From: Lithospermum erythrorhizon
Lineage: Eukaryota; Streptophyta; Magnoliopsida; Boraginales; Boraginaceae
NCBI GenBank assembly: GCA_019722365.1
Contig: JADFUC010000212.1
Coordinates: 1 to 64,000 of the forward strand
DNA: 64,000 bases
Reading direction: 5' to 3'
Below, one piece after another: positions 46,567-59,455 of this stretch. Each line of letters begins with the position of its first letter. Position 1 is the first letter of the stretch. Made by a program: the position numbers and the translations under genes. The notes beneath the pieces were generated by a model. The model had not been told where the DNA came from, ran no database searches, and was given only the letters and a program-made list of their open reading frames with translations.

Positions 46567-48181
46567 TGTTGGATTATACCTCTTCAAACCTAGAAACATA
46601 GGATACCTAAAAGCGCCTTAGCCATGGCCGATAGTCAGGCGACAAAGATCATATTTAATTAACATGGTGATTGACAAGGATCAAGCTCGATCACGTTAGA
46701 GTATCAGATCAATACCACGTACGCCGGTCCTACGACCGGGAGCTGGTACGACCGAAACGACCATGTAAGATATGCATATCTGTCATATGATATTTGTTTA
46801 GAGAATTTTAGGTTCGACAATTCTGCACTTCATTTATATATAACTATCTGCTATACAAGCTCTATATTTGGATTCATGACCAAACATCTACCTTTTAAGC
46901 GGGATTATAACGGCATATGTCAATGCCACGCACGAGTATAACGATAGATGTTTATATATCGAGAGGGGATTTATCCGTCTCGATATGCTACAAGCATCTC
47001 AAGCCTTCTCATACATTGTACCGATTGGTTTACGATTTACCATAAATGCTTATTCGCCCATACTGAGCGAAGAAAGTTGTGTGGGTAGTTTCATGACACT
47101 CTTATGGTTAGCCTATGACTGTAGATCGCGTGTTAAAAGGAATTCTATGGTAATCTCGGCCCAAGTGGCAAGTAGAGGTTGGAAATCAATGAAAATTGAT
47201 TCCCTTTATTATGCCCGTTGCGATAATTGTGTATGATTTCATTTTACTATGTCAAGTTAAATGTGAGTACCGAACTTAGTGTTCACCTTTTACTAATTCT
47301 ATATTAATAGTAATTTAAGTGGGTTAAGAAATGATCATAGACTTAATTATTAATCGTTATAATAATAGTAATCGCCAATTATTATTATTATTCAACTTAC
47401 TATTATCTCGGAGCCTAGAAGGTCACACGCATACAAAGGATATTAGAATTATATTTCATGCATGGAATTAAACGAGACTTCAGGAATCGAGAGATGTATC
47501 TCTCAATATGTATATATATATTTGTCAAAATATATCGATGAACATCAATCGTTAAACTCGCAGTCTTAATCAATTACAATTGAAATTGGATTTAATAACT
47601 TCATGTTTATTCGACAATGACTGCTAAGATTTTAATCGACTCTGCTAAGCTAATTAAATGGAACAACTCACTAAGTGACTCATTATTTGATTAGAAGCCA
47701 TAATCTAAGTCTAATTAAGTTAACGAGTTAAAGTGATTTCTTAACGAAGTTGCTTAACGTTGAAATTAGCTTTTGAGATGAAAAAGAAAGAGACAAGGTT
47801 TTTTCATTTCATGAAAAAAACTTTTGCCTCCTCTCTCTCTCAAAAAGCCGCCTCCCAGTATCGGGAAGATATTTTCTCTTCCAATTCCTTTGTTCCTCTT
47901 ACAACTCTAAAGGTGTTCAAGTCTACTGATCTGCTTTCCTCTCTTTGGCAAGGCCAGTGAAATAAGAGGACATCATTTCTGTCGACAAACTTTGAGAGGT
48001 TTAAGGGCTTTTCACGCTGAGGCATTGCGGGTTTCTGCACATTTCATTTTCCACGTGAATGTAAGTACCCTATTATTCATATTGCAATATTATGTGTTTA
48101 GATTAATTTATATCATTTTGAGGATCCGGAATGTATGAATTTGGTGTTTTATCACAATAAAATTCATACTAGATTCTAACA
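46567..48181 (+). repeat. Copia 3' LTR
   Basis: Begins TGTTGGATTATACC and ends TAGATTCTAACA, the TGTTGG...TAACA pattern of copia LTRs, about 1.6 kb. Follows the RNase H remnant at the expected distance. No second copy is in the window. Confidence 0.6.
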
Positions 48182-48345
48182 CTCCCAACAACACATATAT
48201 ATTATCACAATTCTCCCGACCGAGGCTACCTCCCTCAATACTTTATTATCCCAATTAAACCCTCCCGAACATCTCGGCTACCCCTCAATATGCATATCAC
48301 ACCAAACCTCCGATCGAGGCTACCCCTCAATGTATATATATCATT
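48182..48345. repeat. Diverged tandem repeats in LTR E
   Basis: Repeated CTCCCGACCGAGGCTACC-like phrases with CCTCAATATGCATATCACACC spacers. The same phrases occur at 60215-60300 in LTR D and, reversed, at about 10370-10450 in the nested LTR. Confidence 0.6.
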
Positions 48346-49711
48346 TCACCCAAATCAACCTGCAAAAGAATACACACACCAACCACAAACAATACACAGC
48401 CACACGCAACACAATCACACACAACAATCGTAGTATAATCATAACAACTACAACAATCTCATAACATCAATCTCAATAACTCAATATACATTCCAATATA
48501 ACCACATGACAAACACATGCCAAATATATAACCATAATATATATGAAAGGTTCCCATCGTGAGATTTGTACTCACTCTAGAAAAACAACTAAAATATCTC
48601 TCTGTAGTAGTCCACGTGTCGTCCGGCTCAACTCCTATCCAAAAATAATTATATACGTTATTTTACTTCTTCCGCTTAATAACCTTCCCTTTATATCTAT
48701 TAAATCCCAAATAAAAAATCAAATATAATCCAACAATCTTGGTATAATGATCCTAGTTCAAAATGTAGTAAAATGGTCCAACAAAACTGTCCGAATATTT
48801 TTATAGCATAAAAATATAATTTTCTCCATTTAAATCCTGATTATTATTATTCTAGATCTCATAATTCAAAATAAATATCAAATCAACTTTAAAATTTCCA
48901 AAATTTATATTTGTTTCCATTTGTATATCATTTCTACCATTTAACTTTCAAAATTTTATAATATATATAAAAAAACTTCAAAATCAAAACCTTCTTACAT
49001 AGGTCAACTCCATATGACAACACTTACTTAAAAACATAATTTTATAATTTTTGGAACATTTACTATTTATTTCCCTTGCATTTCTTATATAAAAATCAGA
49101 TTAAATAGAAATCAAAATCAAACCCATACATAATATATAGCTTATTTCTCAAATTTATATACTCCCTAAAATACCCAATATATCGTCATAAGAAAATATG
49201 GTTCTAAATCTAACAAACTACATAAAGATTCAATCTTTTAATATAATATTCATTTTTTTCTAACTTTTCAAAATTATAAAATAACATAACATATCATCTA
49301 GATGTTCTAAGACACGAAAGGAAAGAGCTCAAGAGTTTAGTCTTATATACCTTAGATGCTTGATGTGTATTGAAATTATTTTTGAGAATTCTACAAGACA
49401 AAGAAGGAAAAAAATAAAATTGGGCGATGGAGATTTATTTATGATGTTCTACCAACAGGAGAAAAGCGATATGATCACAAGATTTTTGTGTGGTATTATC
49501 TTAATAGAGTAGGTTTTAGGTCCTCAGCGCGTTTATTTTCCACGCTTTTGTCATTAAATTTAATAAAAACTATCCTAAATATATTTTATTATCTGTGGTA
49601 GCAAAATACTACTCATTTAATACTCATCTAGGTATATCTATTTTACCGAAAAGTATTTATACTATCTTCAGTCATACCACAGTCATTCCCATTTAACGGA
49701 TTATTTCTGCA

Positions 49712-52700
49712 GTGCTTCTATTATTATTCTCATAAATCTTTATTTCTTGACTTTTAACAAATACTTTACTCTTAAACATTTAATAATTTAGTTAATTAAT
49801 GATTATCGATTATGAATTTCAAGAGTTATTCATATTTAATCATATTATTCAAAATATATGATTCCAAATGTTCCATCTATATGATTTTTCATTGATGTGA
49901 TTATATTTTTACAATTCATATTTATGCTAAGACGGTATTTCAACCTATCTTACTTGAATTTTGCCATGAGCATACATGTTATGATATTTATGTTGGTCGA
50001 ATCCACATATAATGGAGATTTATTATCATTTGTAACTTTTATTTAAAGATTAATAGACAAATCTAATCAATTAATCTCATAGCACAAAAAAGAATCCTGT
50101 CCATGTTCTCAAAAACACATAAACAATAGCGCTATTCCTTATCAAAGCAGAAGCTAACTAGAGAATACGTGTCATGAAAACAGTAGTCTAAATAAAAAAT
50201 GATAAAACCGGTCCTCTCGATCATCTCATGCTGGCTTCCTGTGGTTTGTACCATCTCCAACCATCTTCTACTCGACTGCACATTTCAACAAATGTCAAGA
50301 TAACGCATTAATTCAACAACATTATTGTATGAAAGTATCTCGATTCATAACATGACCGGGCACCTCTCTCGTGACGGATCTCGTGGTCGTGACCACGTGT
50401 CGGGCCCCGGTGGAAAGTTCCTCATGTTGTAGCCTCGATGTAATTACTCTGGAGTTCGAAATACCCACGCTATCGACGGCTTCCCTTTTTCCCGCCTCCT
50501 CCTTAACTTTTAAAGCAACTAGAGTAAAGTAAAACTTCTATATACCTCAATATACTTCTACCAATGATTTTCTCTTTATAAATCAAGGATGTATCAAATC
50601 GACTAACGGATCTTGTTGTGGATAATGACTCCAAGAGAGTCCTCAGTGGCATACGTCTTGGAAATTATCTCATTCGGCCAATGATCCTAATATTGAAATT
50701 CCCAAGTACCGAACCCGATCAATTTCATCATATTGCATATATCGATTCCTAATTATTCATGCCGGGCAGCCTCGCAAAACATCTCAAAATGCTTTTATTT
50801 CAGCTTCTCTATGAAGTCAAACTTCAATGGGTCATATCTTCCTTAGGGGTAGAGAGTGAAATATCCTTTGAAACTATTGCTCGCTACATTTCCATTTAAC
50901 TTAGTTTCCTTTCAAATAATCCAAATACTCTAAGTATTCACGCTATGAACTTTAGGGAATCCTCGGGGAATTAATTTCCAATATATATATATTCCTTTCT
51001 TTTATCCTCAAATTGACATGTCGCCTTAAGTAGCGCACTCATTCAATGAAATCATGGCATCATAACGACACTCATCAAGCGGCTATTCATTGGCCTGGGT
51101 CCGGGGCATCCATAACGATTACAATAAAAAGTACATTAAAAAACATAACAACTCAATTTAGATGTCATAACAATATTCTAAATTAGATATAGAACAACTA
51201 TACTTTACAATTCCAAATAAACACACAAAGTAGCCAAGAACTCACATAACATAAATCGAAACGCAACATTACATCACACTTCGCTTTAAGCTTATACAAG
51301 CAAGTGTGTAATCACATAAATATGACAATCATAACTCTTAGAGTTACTAAAAGTTCATCCGAGAATGTATAAAAGTCAACGGGCCACGCTGCATTATCCA
51401 AATCACTATAAAAAGCCATAATTAAATATAACGAATGCAAATTCGTAATGAATAGTGTAAGTCACTTCCGAACAAATACCTTAGACTATTCCATTAGATC
51501 GTGATCCCGCATTGTGATACCATACTACTGTGTCCATGCACAATAAAGTTGACCATTTTCTCTAATTTTATATTTCGTACGACATTAATCGGCTTATTTA
51601 TTAGGCGTAGATTTAGTTATAGTTTATCGACACTTACGATCACAAGTAAACATATCAATCAAACAAGCTAAAAGTATACACTCATGAATCATAAGAAAAA
51701 TATAACACATTACTGAAAATCATGATATAATTATTAGTAGAAAATCTTTCAAAACTAGATTAGTTCCAAACTATATTTAGTTTCATAAATAATTTTCTTA
51801 TTGGCCTATCCCCTTAGGTGGATCAATATTTTTAATTAATTATAACTAATTATGATTAATTAATCTAGGTGTTCATACATTTCTATAAATACAAAAAAAC
51901 AAATTCACACCTTAAAATAATTATATGCCATATTATCTATATAATATAATAATATATCATAAGCGTCCACGGCATCTATCAAATATAACATATTTATATC
52001 ATGCATGATAAATAATTAATATTATTATATTTATCATACATAAAGACGTGATTTAAGTATAGTGAGGCGCATTACATTGTATGTCACACGCGCATCAAAA
52101 TGAAATAAACTATTTAATTTATCTATGTAAAGTCATTAAGAATCTAATCCAAAGGTTCATTAATATCTAATATTAAATCAGGTTAATTAATATAAAAAAT
52201 ATTATTTTATACTTATGATGATTAATTCCTAAATTATGTTATGATTTGAAACTCTAATTATCTAACAATCATGTATCGATTTAATTAAATCAATTTATAA
52301 ATTTTATAATTGGAAACTTAATTAAAATTAGAATTTAATCATCTAATCCATTAGCTTTCTTTAATTGATTCCAAGAAACAACTAAATTTAATCTAATCTA
52401 ATCTTAATTAAAACTAATTTTAATGTGGTTAACATAGTTGATTAAAATAAGTTTTATCAAAAAATTAAATTAGTTCAAATCAATCGAGTATCCAATAAAT
52501 CACCCTAGCTAAAATTTATCAATAATTGAGTTTGGATCAAACCAAGACCCACCGCCCTTCAAAATCAAGCTTCGACCAAACAAGCCTCGGGGCCCATCAA
52601 TGCTCAAATTAAAAAATCGAGCCACCCACCCAAATTTCCAACCTAACGCCAGAATATCCATGCCGGGACTGCGGTCAATAGTCCAAATTCCCCCACACGT

Positions 52701-53369
52701 GCTCTCAACGAAGTTCAAACGCCAAGGTGCACACGTCCGGTCCATATGCTCCGCCACGCCACCGGGCTGACATCATCACTAACGCCGCAAGGACGCTGGG
52801 TGTCGACAGACATGCTGCTCACGCCTGGGTCAATACGCAGAGCTACGGCTATTGACTTTTTCCTCTCTCTCTCGATCTTATATTCAACACAAATCGATGG
52901 TTTTAACACCATTCAATTAATAAACCGATACAAAATTAATTCGAAAATTTTTGAAAATTTCAAAATCGAAATTTTATTTTTAAAATTTCTACATTAAATA
53001 ATTTTAAAATAATTAATAATTAATTATATTTAATTGTTCTAATCACATAATTCATCAAAAAGGAATTAAAAACACCATTAATTACATATTAAACATGCAA
53101 ATCAGCCTAGTAATTTAGCAAAAACAGTTTTTAGAGATTATTTTACATAATTCTAATCATGTATTCCAAATTTCCGAGGCCATTGTCGGGTTTTACTATT
53201 CAAGGTCAAAAAGTTCTCTAAACTAATCGGATACTTAGAACTTAGAATACTATGGATTATTCAAAAAATAATGAATAATCTAATTACAAGTTGTGTACCG
53301 CTCTTGAATATAATAAACGGAAGTTGAAAACCTAATGAGTCAAATACCCAAATTGTAGTATCTCCAAGA
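49712..53369. other. Unassigned AT-rich DNA, no gene seen
   Basis: No coding motif found on either strand. The piece around 51090-51400 resembles the 3' end of the chromovirus LTRs in minus orientation (GGGGCATCC, ACATAAC and ACATTACATC runs) and may be another decayed LTR. A higher-GC patch at 52540-52860 has a short open frame but no family resemblance. The rest is AT-rich (for example 51840-52000, 52980-53060). Confidence 0.4.
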
Positions 53370-53995
53370 ATGTCCACACCAAAGAAATTATCCGAACTCT
53401 TCCGACGCTTTACTAGAACATTTAAAGCGAAACTTGAACAAAAAGATGGAAGCAGAAACTAATCTTCTTCCTAAGGGTCGGCTCTAATATAAAGTAAGAG
53501 ACGGCTTGGCCTCAAACCAAAATATGAGCAACAATAATTGCGTGGGCTTAGTATTCTTTTAAATAGGCAAAACACTTGAAAGATTTTTGGCGAGTGATGA
53601 TACTCTTTCATCCTCATCCTATTAGGGCCGCCCAAAACCGCCTCATCCCATAGTCCTCAAAGGAATCGATTTTTTCGCCTAAATGTTTCCTTCATGTTTT
53701 ATTTTTAGACTGAAGTTATAATATATTTATTAAGAACTGGCTTACTATTCGCGTGGTGACCTCTAGTGAAAGATCGACAATAGCAATACATTAGACAATA
53801 TTAACCTGCTATTATATTAGTATATAGATTATGAGCTGACCTGTGTAAGCTATCGTGAATCTAATGCCGATGCCGAATCCTAAATATTAATTGCCCAACA
53901 ATTAATATATATCAACATATAGTTTTCAATGATTAAATCGCTTACACAATCAAATTGTTCAACGAGCATTTTGGCGATCTAATATCTCATAGTTC
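53370..53995 (-). mobile_element. Second copy of the LTR-like segment found upstream of the OSC
   Basis: Aligns with 33490-34130 in the same orientation, including the CCTATTTAAAAG box at 53556-53567. Similarity stops near 53995, where the next element begins, so this copy is probably truncated. Confidence 0.6.
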
Positions 53996-54399
53996 CAATA
54001 GTTGTACAGCTTGGTTGCGCGCATGATGTGGCTCCTTTCTCAAACGATGGAGGCCGACCTTGTCCGTAAAAACTCCATTCCCAACACCATGCAATAATCA
54101 ACTAAGCACGCATTTCATTGAGGCACGGACGCGCCACCCATTTGGCCAATTGAATGCGTATTTCACGAGGAACTCCAAGTGATATGCGGAGATGAAGAGT
54201 TAACCGCTTTTATCCATCCCGACTTTTGGTGTATTTTGATTCCAACTTCAAAGCCTCCTACTTCGCCATGAAGCGATTTTTAATCGGCTCTACCATGCCT
54301 TTAGTGTTTCCATTCACTTTGTGCTCCACAAACATAAAGGTCCTCACCCTTTGCCTTATTCTCTTTATGTGACTTTCGCCTCAATGAGTTTAGGATACG

Positions 54400-55330
54400 C
54401 ATGGAACTCACCTTTGCTTCTTTCCCTGCTCTTCCCCGAGGACTATGGAGCTGGAAATCCACTTCTTCTTCGGGTCCTGGCCACAGCTAGCTTCGAGTCT
54501 CCTTCTGCTCCCTTTGCTGTCCACCTTCGTAGCCTTTCCCCTTGGATGTGAGGCTTTGGGCCCGGAACTTCTCAATTCGCACATGGGGCTCTGCACGGCT
54601 CGTCTCCTCCTCGGTCTTCTACTTAACGGTAGCTGGCCCCTCCTATAATCTGCTAGAGGTCTCTCTCGCCACGGCAATGGCCTTGTCCAAATCTTGCACG
54701 CTCCTCTTCGAAATATGTGATTAGACCAAGATTGTAGACCGTCCAAGAAATAGAAGAGCTTATCTTTCTCTTGTAAGTCGGGCAACTCGAGCATCAAGGT
54801 AGTGAACTCTACTACATAGTCATTGACACTCCCAAAGTGCTTTCAACCCACAAAGCTTCTCATGGCTACGCTTCTACATCGCGCTGGGTATAATTTCTTT
54901 TGAGTTGCCCTTTAACTCCTCCCCACAGTCTATTGTGCATAAGCCCTTCCTGGTCATCTCTATGTTTTCTCTTTCACCATAGGGCTGCGTTTCTATTTCA
55001 AGTGTAGAACTGGCTGTTTAACTTCAAGCGCCCGGCCCTTAACTCAGTATCAAGAGCATTCTGTGTGACCAAAAAGAACTCCTCAAGATCTGATCGCGCC
55101 TCCATTTCAATGGTTCGGTATCTTTTAAGCGAGGCTTAATTCTTCACAACCTGACCCTCCCGGCTATTGCCGGCCACAAGGTCACCTCCTCATTAATGTC
55201 ATCCACCCGGTCAGCGACTTGTTCTCGAGATGCGCTACTTCTTCCCTCAACTCGAGATCTCGGCCCGCTTTTCGATGAGGCTAAGGGAATTCCTCCCATA
55301 AATCCTCAATACTACTGCACACCATCTATG
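54400..55330 (-). pseudogene. Element G gag remnant
   Basis: Minus-strand pieces: SSASREQVADRVDDINEEV, CTIDCGEELKGQLKRNYTQR near 54945-54880, then LELPDLQEKDKLFYFLDGLQ near 54790-54730, a strongly conserved block of plant Ty3/gypsy gag. The zinc-knuckle area is degraded. Frame changes occur between blocks. Confidence 0.8.
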
Positions 55331-55599
55331 GTGTCACTATTTCTTTAATGTTTGGTCCTATATCTTCTACCTTCTATTGTTTGTCCCAAGCCAATCTCCA
55401 ACATAGTTAGCTTTCCAACCTAGACAAAAATTTGTAATTGTTCCTCTTCTTACCTTCATTCTTCTTATCTTTTCTACAACTACTTATAGCTTCCGCACAT
55501 CTAAGTGTCATGTTGTCGGCCAACACCACTAAGACCTTCTCCTCCAACCATAATCTTTGCATTTACTGTCAGCCATTACCACGCAACGGGACACTTCTT

Positions 55600-56136
55600 T
55601 TCCAAGCCTAAACCTTGCTCCACCTTAGCCTTTAAGACCACTTAGTCGCTATCTTCAATCCTTTGGCAAACACTAAGGACTTGTAAGTGGAAAGTATGAA
55701 AGCTTTAGAGGGTTGCGTGTGTCGGTAAACAAAACTTTGTATTACATAAGGATAACTTCTACAAGAGAAATTTTGAGAGCTTTTTGATCGGGTTTCTAGG
55801 ACGGCTCCGAGCAAACGAGCTCCCTCCTATTTATACTACTTCTGCCTAGCCTTCCACCTCATCATCATGAAAAAGGTTCTAGAATGCCTTTGCTAAAGGG
55901 AAGGAATGTACACTAGTTCTGTAGAGAGTTCCACAATCTCAATTTAATTTATAGCTTCTAGAATACTCTATAAGTATCTAAAAGGTTCTAGGAAACCCTA
56001 GAAAGTCCTACCATGTCCTAGGGGCGATCCGGGGCCTTCTAGTGGTCATCCGAGATGTTTAAATCCTTTCGGACGCTCTAGTGCCTCTTTAGATTCCGGA
56101 AGAGTCTAGAACACCTATCCGTGACACTTCGCCATA
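55600..56136 (-). repeat. 5' LTR of element G
   Basis: Begins TGTCACGGATAGG and is rich in TTCTAGAA/TCTAGAC phrases. The TATA box at 55820-55836 is intact. The 3' end of the LTR is uncertain (about 55560-55640). Confidence 0.65.
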
Positions 56137-57460
56137 AAAAATATTTGTAAAGTTAGCTTTAGGGGCTGTTAAAAACTTTATATACCAATGTATAACATGT
56201 CGAAATTTCCAGAAAATACATCACAACGAATGAAAAACAAATCTTACATTCAAGAACAACAATCAAATTCTTGAGTCGCTCCCCGACTTTCTAAAAAGAA
56301 CCATTTCATTTATATAATGGGAAATGTCCTACAAAACAAGGAAGGAAAAGGTTTATCCTCTTTGTATGAGTTGCGTAAATTGCTGGTTTCAATATCATAA
56401 GAAGAAGACTAGAGAAAAAATGAATATCAAAATCATCTCATTTCTTTATTGTCTTCTCTATATATTTCTACAAGTTGATTTCTCACAATTGTTGGTTATT
56501 TAGACAAGTGTCACTCATCGGATGTCTCAAAGTTATCATAAACATGCCAAAAGACACTTATTTTATGCCAAAAGGCACCAACCAACGAATACCTTGAAGG
56601 CAATATTTAGAAATTCAATCAGAGAACGTCACTACGGACTTAGGTCGTGAGACTTGTACATCTCCCGAACTATTCTAACTTTCTTTTGAACAAAAAGTCT
56701 GATCGCCGACTTAGGTCAGACGTAGGAACGCCTCGACTCAAGTCCCGATTGTCTTCAAATATATAACAAAGTTGTTGAAAAAGGCTTTAGCACCTATCGT
56801 GAAAGTCTTTGTCAGTGAATTCACCCACCCCTTCACTTTGTCTATTCTACCCATCAATTCATTACAAAGTGCACCAATTAACCCATTGCTTGAGTTTCTG
56901 ACTCAATATGTTGACCTCAACTCATTAAATGGGGTATATGCTATTTTTTAAATATTGCGGTTAAAGCTTCTTTCGTTTACTAACTGAGCCCTTCATCCGC
57001 AAATTCAAATAACTACATTCCCTACTTTAAGCCCTAAATCGACGACATTCTCATTCTAACACTTAAACAAGAAATATCAAAATGAAACTTACAAAATGCT
57101 TCCCTTTATATGAATCCTAATTTCTTCCCCAAATTCCCCTTAATCAATTTTCATTCCATTAGTTATAATCCGTCCCAAATCGATTTCATTTCCCCAAAAT
57201 AGTTGGTTTTTTCAAGTGAAACTCCCACTCTCTAAACTGATCCCCCAAATTCCATTTCTCCACCGAAACGTAATTTCATGGCAGGCCAGATTCGCGAAAA
57301 AAGGTCATCCCCGCCTACAACAACGATGCGCGTTCAGGTACTTTATAAGAAAGAATAGGAACCTTTTTAAAGGTTAGGTCGTACTACAAAGGTCGATTTA
57401 TTAGTAACCCTAAGTCGCTTTTATGCTCATGGTGCGTTGAATATTTTGATGATGATGCAG
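56137..57460. other. Unassigned DNA upstream of the MULE remnant
   Basis: No coding motif recognised. A short frame from an ATG at 57278 to a GTACTT at 57338 could be read as a first exon with a splice donor, but no following exon supports it. Confidence 0.4.
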
Positions 57461-57725
57461 TGAGGCAAATGCAAGTGGTCTTTAAAAGGATGTACGTGTT
57501 TTTAAGGCCTTGGGTGGACGGATTTAAGGCTTATGTAGAATCTTATTAGTTTGGATGGTCAAGCTGACATTGTAAAGATTCTCACAAATAAAAAAAGTGC
57601 AAAGAGTAATTTAATCCAAACAACGGGTGTTGGCCTATCTCGTTGGGCAGCTTAAGCCGAGAAAGAGAAATTGAAAGAAACATGGAAATGGTTTTTCAAG
57701 CGATGTAGATATTTCTAAGTAAGGT
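57460..57725 (+). pseudogene. Mutator-like (MULE) transposase fragment
   Basis: VRQMQVVFKRMYV near 57460-57498, then DGFKAYVE and, one frame over, LISLDGQ near 57543-57563, and ETWKWFF near 57678-57700. These match the order of plant MURA motifs (FKR-Y-C, GF--G-R--I-LDG, E-W-WF). About 260 bp with a frameshift and stops; no terminal repeats found. Confidence 0.45.
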
Positions 57726-58020
57726 TAAGACTACGCTGTCATTTGTTATAAGAAAAAAGGTTATGCACTAACTAGTTTCAGAATCGCCATCTTTACTCCT
57801 CCTCGTGAACTATTTTAGTCAGTCATTTATACTAACATGTTTTTTCAGGATTGCGTAGGATTACTGGCTGTGGCACTACACGAAGCTATTACCAAGAGTC
57901 GACACACACAAATCAGATCCAACACATTTACAAAAAACTTTTAAGAGGCATCATGGGAGCGTTGAGCTTTAAGTAGACAAAGTGTGGGCCTGCGGCAAGA
58001 GTTAAAACCACTAAATCAAG

Positions 58021-59455
58021 TGTAATAACTTGTCCCAAAAATTTAAAATATGAGTAAATGCCGAATTATTAAAAATATCGAAGTTGTTAAATTAATTTAA
58101 TTTTAAGTCGACCTAATTTTATGTTCATATAGAGTATAAATGTTAATGTTTGGAAGTTAGTTGTCTAGATAAGTTAAACGCAGTAAACGATCGGGTTTCA
58201 CTCACATAAAATAATTTGGTCCCTCTCCATTCACCACAAAAACCAAACAAGGCCCAAAAAATAAAATCCCATCTCCTTCCCCCAACCCCAAAATCGCGAG
58301 TTCCCTTTCGCTCTGGATTTTTTTTCGCTTTCTTCCTCTACCCTAAGTGCCTTTGGCTCTAAAAATTTCTTGAGAAAGTTTCATCATCATCTTCAACTGC
58401 TGCAAGAAAGTTGTAATCTTTTGAGTATTTCGAGTTATGAGAATTGACTTTTGTGATTCGCTGACTTTGAGTTTGGGGTTTAAAATGGTATATAATTATC
58501 ATCTAAACTCCTAGATTATGGTATGTGAAGTGATAAATAATTCCATTTTATGGAGTTTAAAATGTGTCAGATGGATAGTTGACTTTGGTGACTTTTGTAG
58601 AAGCTGGATATTATTGAATCTAATTATACGAACAGTATAATTGATATTCTAAACAAGGTCTATAAGTCTCTATTCGCTCAAATACTAAGAGTTGAGGAAG
58701 CTACGGACCTTTGACTTTTGTTGACTTTTGGAGAAAGAAAGTAGATATAAAAGCATGTCAAGAAGATCATCAGAAGTTGTTTTGGAGTGAATTTAGTTGT
58801 TTCTGAGAGTTAAGTTTTGGGTTTTAAGTGAAAATGAGGTAGTTGGAAATTGAATTATATAATTAGTGTAGTATTTGGGGTTGGGTTATGATTGTTATAT
58901 ATGGATAAAAATAGTCGAGGAAATGATCTTAGGTCGATTAAAATTGGTTTAAAATGTTAGTATTTTGGTTATGCCGTTTATCATGATTTAGTAGGATAAG
59001 AAATTTATTATTTTATTTGTCATTGAAACATAATTAGTAATCTATACTTAAGTTGTCAATTTGTAAATTCAAAATGGGTTGAAAAGTTAGAATTGAATTA
59101 AGATAAGTGTTAAAATTTTAGTGAGTAGTAAAATTGTGGCCTTCGAAAGGTTGTAATGGTAATCGAGAGCGAACTTGACTGATTAGCAGTATCATATTTC
59201 TAGCCAGTGAGTACTAACTTCACAAAGAGTTTTATTTATCGCTTAGAAGGCGATATGTTATCAACTTGTTGGTTGTCTCGGTGATAAGTGTCTTACTATT
59301 ACTCATCAGAGTGTAATATGCGTGACGGATGGGTTATATATCGTTGATTGCGCCGCTGCTCGGGGGTTGTATTTCTTTTCATCTCAGAATTGATGACGGT
59401 GTTTTGCTGTATAATCTTGACTCCGCCTGTGCCTACGCCCGAGGTTAAGGTCAAC
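58021..59455 (+). repeat. Chromovirus-type LTR F, plus strand, solo
   Basis: Starts TGTAATAACTTGTCCC and contains the family's GTTGACTTTTG phrases and a CTAGCCAGTGAGTACTAAC block like GTAGCTAGCAGAGGTGAGTACTTATC in LTR B. It ends in a GACTCCGCCTGTGCC...GGTC hairpin followed by AACA. About 1.4 kb, shorter than the other LTRs; no internal region follows. Confidence 0.6.

Larger units (their letters stand above)
44580..48181 (+). mobile_element. 5'-truncated Ty1/copia element inside LTR E
   Basis: Plus-strand RT and RNase H remnants (44600-46380) followed by a 3' LTR (46567-48181). No 5' LTR, gag, protease or integrase. The left boundary is approximate. Confidence 0.7.
43743..49711 (-). mobile_element. 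Solo chromovirus LTR E, split by a copia insertion
   Basis: Minus strand begins TGCAGAAATAATCCGTTAA at 49711, the counterpart of TGTATCAGAATAACCCGTTA in LTR A, and ends GGAGTCGTTCTGGCA at 43743. The parts 43743 to about 44580 and 48182-49711 align with LTR D (for example CATCGTGAGATTTGTACTCAC at 48554 and 60675). The middle is a copia remnant. LTR length without the insert is about 2.37 kb. Confidence 0.7.
54000..56136 (-). mobile_element. Ty3/gypsy element G: 5' LTR and gag only
   Basis: Minus strand: LTR starting TGTCACGGATAGGTGTTCTA at 56136, with the TATA box TATAAATAGGAGGGAGC near 55820-55836, then gag from about 55330 to 54400. Below 54340 no pol motif is recognised. The LTR type and gag differ from the chromoviruses A-C, so this is a separate family. 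Confidence 0.75.

Noticed and set aside
52509..52997. Overlapping short frames in a higher-GC patch
   Set aside because: Frames on both strands, no motif, no splice or start context; probably repeat-derived.
54321..54551. Plus-strand frames in 54.3-54.7 kb
   Set aside because: Shadows of the minus-strand gag of element G.
57278..57340. Possible first exon (ATG to GTACTT)
   Set aside because: Only about 20 codons, with no downstream exon in a matching frame; likely chance.
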